A DNA stretch of 64,000 bases from Syncephalis plumigaleata (Eukaryota; Zoopagomycota; Zoopagomycetes; Zoopagales; Piptocephalidaceae), in assembly GCA_025201365.1 (NCBI GenBank), contig JAIXMF010000009.1, forward strand, positions 682,001 through 746,000, in the 5' to 3' direction. The notes under the pieces were generated by a model, which had not been told where the DNA came from, searched no databases, and saw only the letters and a list, made by a program, of their open reading frames with translations. Of the stretch, positions 1-10,781 are shown one piece after another (positions within the stretch are counted from its first letter, which is position 1; the number at the start of each line of letters is the position of its first letter). Both the position numbers and the translations under genes were made by a program.

Positions 1-35
1 GATATGAAAGCAATAGCATCACAACTAAGTTATTA

Positions 36-344
36 TTTGTTGTTTGGTTCTCCTTGTATTGAACGTTTAGAAGCAATGGCACTTTGATGTAGTTGTGTTG
101 GAACACCGTTTCCATTGCGAAGACTGAGAATAATCTGAATGACATTCAGACATGCTGCCATATCCCGATTCCATACACGATACTCGAATCCTTTACCATT
201 CATGTCATCTTTACAATTCTGATGTGTGCATCTAATAGAATAATGAATTAGTATATTGTTATAGATTGTACTCATATTAAGAAGGCATAACAAGTGACAG
301 TAGGATATCTCGTCAATTAGAAATACTTGAACACCATGCTTCAT
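36..344 (-). pseudogene. Fanzor C-terminal remnant, copy A
   Basis: An open stretch of about 100 codons matches the last part of the complete Fanzor at 58.9-61.3 kb. It keeps the VFLIDE stretch (second RuvC acidic region), the CTHQNCK zinc-finger half and the RuvC-III motif VWNRDMAACLNVIQII. Everything upstream is absent, and about 30 residues carrying the CPEC half of the zinc finger are deleted. The region matching the Fanzor intron is present, but its donor GT has been lost, so it reads through. The start of the upstream F-box-like gene lies 100 bp away in divergent orientation, as in copies B and C. It cannot be a nuclease. It may be a plain relic or retain the guide-RNA-encoding 3' end. 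The element's outer end on this side lies beyond the window. Confidence 0.85.
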
Positions 345-443
345 TATTATCCATGCTTACGTATGATTTATCTGTGTATTCTTGATTAAAATAACGTCAT
401 CCTATTTCTCTACCACATATCGCCTTTCTTATTCCATTTCACC

Positions 444-2081
444 ATGTCTACTACTACTACTACTACTGAAATATCGAGTAATTCCAACTCGTCTTGTAGA
501 TTACTAGTTTGTCTAAGCAGTATTCCGTTTCATGATCAGCGTGTCTTCCGTAGTCTACTTGGTCATACCGAATTATTGCGTTTATCAGCATGTTGTCGCT
601 CGTTAAGGAGCAGTATTCGAAATGATACAGTATTATGGCAAGCACTATACCATAGGGATTTCCTATCGGGAATTTATTACGCTAAAGAAATGGATTTTGT
701 ATTGTGGTGTATACGCACGGATGCCAACAATCCATGTACATCGGATAAACGAGCCGATCTACTAGAGAATGTGGATTGGTACAACACATATCGTCGACGA
801 GTGAGCACCGAGAATAACTGGCGATATGGACGATGCAACACCACGCATATCGATATGGAAGTTGACAATGATGGATCATGTTATAGTGTAGAAACTGAGT
901 ATAATAGTTTAGTCACCATACATCAAGATCGCTCAGACGAAACGCCAGAGCATAATTATACTTTAGAATATCTACCGCATTCAAATTTTAGATCAAGCAA
1001 CAATACTGTGTATAACAGTACGTTATCAACATCGCCAAATATTCTTTCTCTGGGTAGCGGTACTGATGCTCAGTGTATTTATATTGCGGGCGACCATTAC
1101 ATAGCTGTACGTCCTGATATATTCGAGGGTGATACCCACTATACTGTAAAAATACTTACTCGCAAGCATGGTGGCGTGTTCACTACATTCAATGTCCCAA
1201 TACCATATGAAATGATGACAGTCGAAGGGAAATGGATACTATTAGTGTATGAGAGAGAGGATTTATTTCACGATTCACCAGTTTGTATAGGTAAGCGTAG
1301 TAACTATACAACGATGCAATATAACTAGTACTAATAATCAATGAATTTAGTCGATATAATGGTATTCGATATAGATAACAGTATCATGTGTCCAGGAAGC
1401 ATCGATGATACATGGCATGCAACTCGTTTCTACAAAACAATCAGTGATACAGCAATAGTATACACGGCAAGACTAGTCAAAGATGATGATGTGGATCGTA
1501 TTGAATGGGCATTATACGAGTTCTCGAGCAATAATCCTGTTATACAATTGCGAAATGGCTGGTTTCATCTACCTGAGAGGGTAACGGCTACGTCAATGCA
1601 TCTTGCTCGTAATCCATGCAATTCGCATATGATAATTGAATTTGGTGGTCAGCGTGGTTATAAGCTATGCATAATCCATAGCATAACATCTAGTGATCAA
1701 AGTCATACTCCACGTCATTGCTACACTACATCTAACCAACATATACCTACCCCATTGTTAAGGATTGGATGCAGATATTTAATGTTTAATTTCAAACCAA
1801 GAAAAGTATGGACAGACTTATCCTATAGTGACGATCAAGTATTACGAATACCGGATGTGATTTTCGGCATAAATATTATCGGGGATATCTATGTTTTCAT
1901 TGCAAGAGATCATAATCGTAGGGGAAGTCGATTGCTTGTCGACATCAATACAAAAGAAATAATACGTAAATTGGAAGCTCCAAATATGAGCTGGGAATCG
2001 GATAAACATACGATAGTTGGTACGTTATATAATCCAGTTGACAGCGATGTGTCAATTGTACAAGAGTATGGTGAACTATAA
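444..2081 (+). CDS. F-box-like protein, copy A (passenger of Fanzor-family element)
   Basis: Two open frames join cleanly across a 60-bp intron (1291-1350: donor GTAAGC, branch-like TACTAAT, acceptor TTTAG), giving 525 aa from exons 444-1290 and 1351-2081. Residues of about 15-75 fit an F-box: hydrophobic helix, LLRLSACCRSLRSSI, then LWQALYHRDF. F-box proteins normally bridge substrates to SCF ubiquitin ligases through Skp1. The C-terminal 400 residues carry no repeat I recognise. The start is the ATG before a Thr run (MSTTTTTTE), shared with copy B. The frame and splice sites are intact here and in copy B but broken in copy C. It lies between a Fanzor remnant and a terminus-like sequence at 2591, so it appears to travel with the element. 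F-box assignment is fairly sure; function is inference. Confidence 0.8.
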
Positions 2082-2458
2082 CAAATATCAATAAATCATA
2101 CTACATTAGTTAATAAGAGCAGTATTTATACATCATTAAACCATAGGATATGTTAATACGTTCTATGAACTGGATGATTGATCGAATAAATCAACTATAG
2201 TAGCAATTGAGACATCAAGCTGTACAACTGATGAATGCTTCTCAATGCATAAAGGATGTTGCTCGATAGCACATGTACTGTGTCATCATTTCATTCTGCT
2301 TGATTGAAGATTGCTATCTGAATACTCACAAATGTCATTATAACAATGCACTGAATAAAACAAGCATCCATGTTGTCCTTTACTAAATGTTCCTGTCAAT
2401 TCATCATAACTTGTTACAACTAGTGCAATATATGATATCGCGATCATTAACATCTCCC
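2082..2458. other. Gene-free DNA between copy A F-box gene and its terminus
   Basis: AT-rich sequence with no open frame or splice pattern that I can support. The first 30 bases after the stop match the same position in copy C (CAATAAATCATACTA), which may include a polyadenylation signal. The rest shows nothing recognisable. Confidence 0.5.
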
Positions 2459-2593
2459 TCAACTGCTAGAGCCATGACAACTACTCAATGATAATAGCAA
2501 TGCAATATTGGTGTTAACAATTGTGTAAATCTATTTATTAATAAACACGAAAGTAAAGGCCAGCAGTGTTAATTGGCTGAAAAAACCCCTGTA
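2459..2593 (+). repeat. Right terminus of Fanzor-family element copy A
   Basis: The stretch around 2510-2556 is nearly identical to the right end of element D at 63205-63245 (shared TTGTGTAAATCTATTTATTA). It ends in AATTGGCTGAAAAAACCCCTG followed by TA, a decayed version of D's terminal repeat. The segment from 2459 also matches 56890-56940 (copy C) and 13784-13830 (piece E). This places the F-box gene inside the element and puts the element boundary about 200 bp before the TM9SF start codon. Confidence 0.7.
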
Positions 2594-2791
2594 TCTCGTT
2601 CTCATTAAATAGGTCATTTCATTCATTCCTACATCTTGTCCCTTTATTTCCTGTCCTTTATTCCTGTTTCCTTACTGTCTTCCACTAAAGTTTACTGCCA
2701 ACTATTTCTATTCTATCATTTACAGGTATGTACCAGTTGCTAACAGAGATACTCGGCTAAATAAGCTATATTATATTTATAGACTGCGAGA

Positions 2792-5299
2792 ATGAAGTAC
2801 AATGCCATAGCAAGGCAGCTGAGTTGGCCTTTCTTAGTGCTTACTGCTGCTACTACTATATGGCCGTTAGCTACGGCTGCCTTCTATTTACCTGGTGTTG
2901 CCCCGCACGATTATCGTCCAGGCGAACGAGTTGACCTCACGGTTAATCCGATAACACCGAAAATTGACAAGCAAGGCAATCAGCTACGTTCTATTATTCC
3001 TTATAATTATTATATGGACAAATTCCACTTTTGTCAGCCGGAAGGAGGACCGCAAAGCCGTTCGGCATCGCTGGGCGCCATTCTATCGGGGGATCGACTC
3101 TATAATTCGCCGTTTAACGTAAGTGACGTATGATAATAGTGACAATAATGATGGCGTAACATAGACAGTCATTAATCGAGTACGGTTATAGTTGATAATG
3201 CTGCGCAATACCACTTGTAACGTGTTGTGTAAAACAGACAGCATCGGCAAAGACGACATCTACTTTATAGCAAATCGAGTCCGTGAACACTACGCGTACA
3301 ACTGGCTTATTGATGGATTGCCCGCGGCCCATATTAAAGTAGATCGACAAACGGGCGAATCCTTCTATAGCGTTGGCTTTGATCTGGGCCAAGTACGCTC
3401 GGATCTTGTGGCCAATAATACCGAATCATCTATACCACCACCTGTCACCCTACACAATCATTACAATATTCGTGTGCAATATCACACAAAGGACAATATC
3501 AATTATCGTATTGTAGGCGTTGTCGTATCACCGTATAGGTAGGAAAGCGATCATTCGTGCTGTATCATTCATAGGAGACATGCTTATTAATGTTTCTATT
3601 TATCTGTGAACAAATGGATATAATAGTAAAAACACGGTATTAAAGCAGGATGGCACATCACAATGTAATACTACTGAACCACTCGTTCTAGATGAACAAC
3701 ATGGTAACTCGGGTATCGTGTATACCTATGATGTATCATGGGAGGTAAGTAGCGATTAATGGAAAAAAGACGACGGTATTATAACTGATGATCATTTAGG
3801 CATCAGATATTCCATGGGGAACTAGATGGGATAGCTACCTACATGTATTCGATCCAAGTATTCATTGGTTTAGGTAAGATGAAGAGGATGAGCTAATAAT
3901 ACTAATAATGCTAATAATACCAACAATAATATGTGTGATATAGCTTAACTATATCGGCTGTCGTAGTAATATTCCTTACTGGTATGGTAGCAATGATTCT
4001 ATTAAAGGCTCTCCACAAGGACATCGCACGTTACAATGTCGATGAGGAACAAGATGATATTCGCGAGGATTTCGGCTGGAAATTAGTACACGGTGATGTA
4101 TTTCGATCACCACCGCACGCCATGCTTCTATCGGTATTGGTGGGCAATGGTGCACAACTATTATGTATGGCGGCGGTAACATTGAGTAAGTGGGCGTTGC
4201 ATACGAAATAGCCTTGTAATCTTACTAATAGTAACACGAATGCATCCTATTTAGTATTTGCCGTGCTTGGATTCCTGTCGCCATCAAATCGCGGTGCACT
4301 CATCACGGTTATCATCACGTTCTACATGCTGTTCGGCTGTGTAGCCGGTTATGTGTCAGCTCGCTTGTACAAGATGTTTGGCGGCGAGGAATGGAAGACG
4401 AACATTGCACTGACTGCATTTTTATTCCCTGGGTGAGTATTCCATGCAGTATAATCCAGGTGTCAATAACAATAAGGATAAGAATCATACGACTAATCCA
4501 GATGATTTAGTATTATTTTCGGTATCATCTTCTTCATTAATATATTTTTACTAAGTGCCCATTCCTCGGATGCAGTGCCATTTGGTACATTGGCCGCATT
4601 GTTTGCCATGTGGTTCTTAGTATCGACACCATTAACGTTTGTGGGTGCCTATTTCGGATTCAAGAAACTAGTAAGCTTTATTATTAATCAATAACAACAA
4701 TAATAATCATTTGTTCTAATATAAATGTACTTCTCTATAGCGAATTGAACATCCAGTACGTACTAATCAGATTCCACGTCAAATACCGGAACAAGCCATC
4801 TATCTACGTCCATTGCCTTCATTACTTATGGCAGGCATACTACCATTTAGCGCTATATTTATCGAGCTCTACTTTATTATGAATAGTATTTGGTATCATA
4901 AAATCTACTACGTATTCGGATTCCTATTATTGGTATTCATCATTGCCGCCATTACTTGCTCGCAGGTAGCGGTACTCATGTGCTACTTCCACCTATGCAC
5001 CGAGGAATATCGATGGTGGTGGCGATCCTTTTTCACCTCGGGTGCATGCGCCCTTTACACATCGGCATTCGCGGTCTACTACTATTACACGCGACTTGAC
5101 ATTGATAGCGTTACGAGTACCGTGTTATACTTTGGCTGGACCGGTATCATGACACTCATGCTTTTCGTTATGACAGGTGAGTGATCAATCACGCGTATGA
5201 TGATATAGACTAATTTATTGTTATCGTGCAGGGGCAATTGGATTTGCAGCATGTCTCTTATTCACTCGAAAAATCTACTCGGCCATTAAAGTGGATTAA
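2792..5299 (+). CDS. Transmembrane 9 superfamily protein (nonaspanin, EMP70/TM9SF)
   Basis: Nine exons (2792-3118, 3192-3538, 3627-3744, 3800-3873, 3944-4185, 4255-4432, 4511-4670, 4741-5176, 5232-5299) splice in frame to 649 aa. A signal peptide (about residues 1-30) precedes FYLPGVAPHDY, the family's usual mature N-terminus, and the lumenal domain has IPYNYYMDKFHFCQP and RNTTCNVLC. The WDSYLHVFDPSIHWF segment leads into nine membrane spans. The protein ends in KVD, matching the family's C-terminal KXD/E Golgi-retention signal. Nonaspanins work in Golgi/endosome membranes in cargo sorting and adhesion-related traffic. The start is the first Met before the signal peptide, and all splice junctions keep family motifs. 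Confidence 0.95.
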
Positions 5300-6039
5300 A
5301 ATAACCATAGGTAGACGAGACAAATCTATGGTTGGTCAGTAATTGCAACAATAAATACAAGTTGATACGACAATTATAACTGATAATGATGATAATGATG
5401 ATAATGATGATGAAGCATTTATACTTTTATGATTAGCATGGTACATGTTACTTGCATGCATATGCACATACATACATTTGTCATTTTATTAGTAAGTAAA
5501 TGTTGAAACAAATAATCAACATGTAAACAATAAAATGATTGGAATACCATACTAATGCACCGTTGATCATTCGAATGATTGTCTACCCGTGCGCGTAATA
5601 TTAATAAACAAGTGGAAATGATAGCTGGAAATGGGGATCGACAAACGTTGCTTGCAAGTCCCCTCTCCGTGTCACGCGGTCATCATCAGCCTCATGCTGA
5701 TTTCTCTTTCTATCCTTCTATCTGTGATCGGATAAATTGGTTCACACGACCATATCACCTGAGTGGCAGACAACTATCAGGTGGTAGCATCAATTACATC
5801 ACCTCTGGATTCCATTCATCATAGTACATCAATGCAGAGATAACCGATCAGAGGTGACAATCTCCCGCTATAAGACAGACTATTTATTGAGTGTCGTGGA
5901 CACTTTACGGTGACGCTACCTCAATTCATCACTTGTTTATTTGTCATCAACTGTTGTATTTGCCATTGACTGCTGTATTTGCATATCGTTTTCTTTCGTT
6001 TACCATCTGTGTTTCGTCGTATCAACTTGAAAGAAAGAC
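5300..6039. other. Intergenic region
   Basis: Between the TM9SF stop and the nucleoside-phosphate kinase start there is AT-rich DNA with GATAAT repeats near 5380-5412. An 81-codon open frame at 5579-5824 has no ATG of its own, no motif and no splice context, so I do not call it. Confidence 0.5.
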
Positions 6040-7395
6040 ATGTCCGTAAGATCAAATAATCAACAAACCGGATCTACTGCTCCGTGTTCGTAAGTAACAC
6101 ACTCATTTATACAGTCACTTGCAAATTAATTGACAATTATTATCATCATCATTATTATACCGTTAAAGAGGTGATGCAGATGATTCGGCAACCTCTTTTT
6201 GCTTTCCATTTCTATTAACTCTCCAGTAAGTGATTAGTTAACAACCAATTATCAAGTCATAAATGGTAGCTAAACGTATAATGTACAATCATTTAGGAAA
6301 TTGTTTGGACGTGGCAAACAAAATGAACTCTGCAGTAGACGAGCGAGTAAGCAGCAATTGACGCGATCACAGCATTCGATCACTCCGGGCATGGAGGCGG
6401 ACGAGGCGGGCATGCAAGAGATGGTGCAGATCAAACGCTCCATTGACAAGCTCACACCTGATAATCAGGAAGCTACAATGTCCAATTACGTGGCAAACGA
6501 TAGCGGAAAAGACTTGACGCGGACTGATCTGCCATTCAGCGATACGCTAATTATATTCGTATTGGGTAAGCGACATAACAACATGCTATTACCATAATAT
6601 TAATCGGTATGCTACTTGTTCAACGACAATCACAGGTGGACCGGGTTCTGGTAAAGGTACTCAATGTGAAAAACTGGCGAAAACCTTTCAACTGGCACAT
6701 ATATCGGTAGGTGATCTACTTCGTAATGAAGTGGCACAAGGATCAGCATTGGGCGCCGAGATTACAGCAGCGATGCGAGAAGGCAATATGGTGTCAATGG
6801 TAAGCTCACTTTGTAATAACAATGGTATACTTATTAATCTATGGTAAACGATATAATACCTCAAATAGTCCATTACTAAGCAATTGCTCATGAATGCTAT
6901 CGCCAAAGAAAGAGATGCATCCATTGGTATTCTACTTGATGGCTTCCCTCGTGAATTATCTCAAGCAAAAGTATTCGAAGAGTCGATCGGTTTCTGTTCA
7001 TTCTTACTTAACTTTGACTGTCCACAAGAACTACTTACGGCTCGCCTATTGAAACGTGGCGAGACAAGTGGTCGTGAAGACGACAATGCGGAAACAATTG
7101 CCAAACGCCTGGATACATTCAATCGACTTACTCAACCGGTGATTGATCATTATGCTCGATTAGATCGTGTCCACACTGTAAGTATTCATCCATTCGTTAT
7201 TTCATGCAAGCGTGCTCATTAATCAATTCTACGGTTGTGCAGATCGATTCAAGCGGAACAATAGAGGAGGTGAGCGCGCGTGCACATCAACTTGTCAAGA
7301 CGGCCATTGAGGAATACATGTCGCGCGATGCATCCATCAACTCTCTAGATGATCTGGGCGAGTTAGAAGACGTTAACATGGATAACGAAGAGTAA
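6040..7395 (+). CDS. Adenylate/UMP-CMP kinase family protein with long N-terminal extension
   Basis: Six exons (6040-6089, 6169-6225, 6297-6565, 6636-6799, 6869-7177, 7243-7395) give 333 aa. The catalytic core starts near residue 125 with P-loop GGPGSGKGTQC, then HISVGDLLRNE, the NMP-binding GFPRE and the LID-region sequence KRGETSGREDDNAETIAKRL. These are typical of the short-LID AK1/UMP-CMP kinases that move phosphate from ATP to AMP or UMP/CMP. The LID sequence is closer to AK1 and the DGFPR motif is shared by both, so substrate is undecided. The hydrophilic N-terminal 120 residues exceed the usual 190-220 aa family length and contain no domain I recognise. The first three exons rest on splice logic only, so that extension is less certain than the core. 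Confidence 0.9.
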
Positions 7396-7617
7396 AGATC
7401 GTTAACTAAATATCAACCATGCATATGCTATTATTACGATATATATATTATTCAATAAAATTATAACTAGCTGATCAATTCTAATGTGCCTTGCATGTCT
7501 CCACCTAATTGTACACTGTTATGACATTAGTCTTTGAACACTAGTACGTTCACTTCTATTTGAACAGCTCATTAGCCGTTTCATTACGTTATTATAATAA
7601 AATTGAATTCCTTTCTT

Positions 7618-8060
7618 TCAGGACAAGGACATTAGCATGCTAATATTAAAATGGTGCTAAATTAACCATTAGTCAGTGCATGAACCATTATTGCTTACCG
7701 TAGCAGATGATGCTTGATGTGGCCCCAATCCTATCGATGCCTTCATGCCTTCAATCAATGTACCAGGTATCATTGCTGTAATGACATAAAGACTATCGCC
7801 ACCTAGTTCGAATACATTCATTGCTGCTATGGCCACCGGGACTACCTCATTCGATTCACAATCAATAAATCTAGTGCAGTTTATTAAATGGATTTACATA
7901 CATGTCTTCTGCTATCATCTTACCCGTAAGTCTTGTGCTGTCTTGTAGTCCTATTCGATTAATGTTATTAACGATTTAATAGTTATCAAACTAGTGAACG
8001 GAATGAGTACATATGCATATATGCTTACAACGAGAATGCAATACTCGATTTTACCAAATG
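7618..8060 (-). pseudogene. Fragment of a PUF60/half-pint-like RRM splicing factor
   Basis: On the minus strand, exon-like pieces read IIEAFGKIEYCILV, DYKTAQDLR and FIDCESNEVVPVAIAAMNVFELGGDSLYV. This follows the second RRM of PUF60-type poly-U-binding splicing factors (FEAFGKI..C.L, GFIEYE, SMNLFDLGGQYLRVGKAV). The piece at 7699-7870 ends in a normal donor (GTAAGC) and may splice to a short last exon stopping at 7618. The phases of the pieces do not join, there is an in-frame stop upstream, and no first RRM is found. Element-related repeat F starts immediately upstream at about 8080, so the gene may have been cut by that insertion. Family assignment is moderate; pseudogene status likely. Confidence 0.55.
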
Positions 8061-8079
8061 CTTCAATGATAGTTTACAG

Positions 8080-8720
8080 TGTCAACTATACCATACTAAA
8101 TAAATAGGAGTCACATTACAAATACTCACATACTCTATAATCATATGCTGTATTCGATGAGCATTGTAAACCGTGTATTTGATAAATAAACTATGATGAT
8201 AGTACTTACGATTAATTGCATAGAGAGTAACGAGTGAACAAAGTGAATACACGATAGACAATGCAATAAACAAACAGTAGTTAGTAGAATGATTGAGTTG
8301 TCACGAATGAGCAAGAAATGAACAAGGAAGGGTGTATGAACACGTATGCCAGTTTATTCGAAGAAGCAGTATATGCTTGTAGGTAGATAGAGTATGGAGA
8401 TGGCAGTAAACAAATGAAAATACAAATAAAAGCATGACGTAAGAGTGGCATACAAACAGATGACGGAAAAGAGTGGTAAGAGTAAAAGGTGCATGTCGAT
8501 ATAGATCAAATTGATTCATGTTTATTAATATTGCTAGTGGATGCTTGTCAATGATGGATGGCAATGAGTGTTGGCAATAAGCATTAGCATGGTTGGTTAT
8601 CCCAGTATGTTGTCGTTGTTGTTGAATATTAGTTGATTGACATTTAGAATGGGAATTAGTACATATTGTCTGGATGTTGTCACTTGCATTAGCAATGAAT
8701 AGAAATGTCAACTTACCGAA
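8080..8720 (-). repeat. Inverted piece of Fanzor-family element (piece F)
   Basis: Read on the minus strand, about 8200-8520 closely matches 62710-63000 inside element D. Shared landmarks in order are TTTTCCGTCATCTGTTTGTA, GCTTTTATTTGTATTTTCAT, CTTCTTCGAATAAACTG and a block ending in GCAATTRAYCGTAAG. Two open frames here (8082-8273 and 8301-8711, minus) are translations of this repeat; their hydrophobic, His/Tyr-rich sequence is not convincing protein. No terminal repeat was found at the outer edge, so it is a partial or diverged copy. Confidence 0.7.
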
Positions 8721-8859
8721 TAGAATGGAAATAGTATGCAGTCAATATTGTTGACAGTTGGATGTTCTAATTGTAATATTGTTAGTATATTATAATAAAT
8801 GAACTTACCTGGAATTAATACTTATGAATGAATGGATTTTAATAAAGTAATAAAATATG

Positions 8860-9165
8860 TTATGTCCCCATCATATCCGTATACCGCCGCCACCGTGCCA
8901 AGGTAGATGGATCGTGTATAATATGCTGAACGGTTGGATAGCCTTGAGACAAGTATACCACTATACTGCCGAATGCTGTGTGATAACATTCAGCAATAAA
9001 GCTATGAAGGCTGGCATATGGTCCATTCATTACAAATGGCCATACACCACATTGTCAGTATGAATGGCAGCCAGTGGCCAGCCAACCACCACCCACTGAC
9101 AATGTTGCCGCTCCATAGCGGTTCGTGATATAGTCAACCGAAGCGCATACGAGGGATCAGCAAAT
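8860..9165 (-). other. Coding-like island, unrecognised
   Basis: This stretch is visibly richer in G and C than its surroundings. On the minus strand one frame reads for about 100 codons with a single internal TGA and ends in ARWRRYTDMMGT and a TAA at 8860. A 68-codon frame also exists on the plus strand (8857-9063). I recognise no family in either. It could be a decayed exon or a structured noncoding element. Confidence 0.25.
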
Positions 9166-10781
9166 AAGCAAAATTATTCAATTATAAATGAGCTAATAGG
9201 ACATAACATAATAAATAGATGGATTATAATGATGCAAAGCAATGATATTGATGTACAAGCAAAGATTATATGATAACGTAAGCAGAAGAAATAGCAACGC
9301 ACACAGACGTGATAAAGCAAAAACAGCAATAAAATATAAGAGTGTAAACATTAAGTATTGGATATAAGTAAACATACATTGGATTATAGCAGCATTGGAA
9401 TAGAATGATGCAAGAGAGAATGAATAGAAATACATAGTTATATTACAGATTGAATAGGATAGCGCGAACAAGGAATGATTAAACATACGCAAAACATATC
9501 ATTAAATAAGGTCAGTCACCATCATATCAAGTAAGCTAGGCTTTCCTTCTCCCAGCGAAGGCAGCAACATGATGATCAAATATCATGGCAAAGCGTCGTT
9601 TAAATGATATTATGGTGGCAAATTGATCTAAACACATATCAATATAGAATAAAGATACATATTTAGGCATTTGCAAACTGATACACTCCATGATACTCGT
9701 ATAATAGAGAGGCTACCCAGCTACATTAACAACTGAATGACCTGTAGAAAACAGTGGTAGCTAACCTTACTGTGCAGCTTATACATCCCCACTACAGACA
9801 GTTATTTTAGTCCCACCATTTGCTTTGCAGTAGCTTCATATTATACCAATATACGAATGTCCGCAAGCAAGTAGCGTAGAAGACCGACACCCGTTACAGG
9901 TACCGACATCACACTGAGTTGAAAAAAGTCAACTACGCTCATTATCACACTCAGCGCTACGCTATACGCAAACAGTTTACAGAGCACTGACCTATTTCGC
10001 TATGTGTATGTTTAAACAAAGAAAGTGAAAGAGAAAGTAAAGATGATGAATGATGAGTGATGATGATGAGAAAGAGAAAGAGAAAGAGGTGGACAGTGGG
10101 ATAGCCCTTATCGATAAAGGGTGTATTGACCTGCTATGTGTGCTTCTCTGATTGGCTGATTATCACAGGACACCAAAGAGACGATAAGACCTTCCTGTTT
10201 AGTAAGATTGGTTTCACTAATACTGATAGCTGTCCGTCCTTGGATTTACAGGATCAAACGACCTAACTTGCGTTCTACCTAGTTGGGTATGCAATGCCGT
10301 GGTTACACCGCGCTAAAAGAACCAGTATGGAAATAGGAGTAATAGCAACGCGTCGTTGCAACATGTACATAAGCATGCATGGCCTGTGCAATATACCTGT
10401 CCTTATTAACCAATCATAATAAAATATTATTTATTAAATAAAGTAGGCTACGGCCTAGAGTTATAATATTAATAAATGGCGCTAGAACTTAGCGAGATAG
10501 CCACTCATAGTGAACAAGCTAATTATTTGCACGCAATCACCGCGTAGTAGCGTCTTCATGTGATAATAGCGCTCGTAGCTATGATAGCAGCTTAATTCTG
10601 TGCGGATTGCAAGATCATTGGCCGAGAAGTGAGACATAGCGGCCCAATGATTGATTTTATTTACCCGGCTCTTCCACCTCCACTATGACAAATAACGCCT
10701 TTGTTTTCTTTTCACTTCTATCACACGGTCATCTTTCTTAATAAGCGAATTAACGCGTTACGCTACTATTATTTACCAATC
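9166..10781. other. Long gene-free region
   Basis: No supportable gene or RNA was found. The first 330 bases are A-rich and resemble the composition of the element-derived repeats, with a meaningless 99-codon minus frame at 9193-9492. A GAAAGAGAAAGAG purine tract lies at 10020-10096. The last 100 bases before the kinase are pyrimidine-rich and may hold its promoter and 5' UTR. Confidence 0.5.

Noticed and set aside
1341-2081. A separate second gene after each F-box-like gene
   Set aside because: A 60-bp intron with proper donor, branch and acceptor at the same place in copies A and B fuses the two frames in phase into one protein.
5579-5824. 81-codon frame between TM9SF and the nucleoside-phosphate kinase
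   Set aside because: No ATG at its start, no motif and no splice context.
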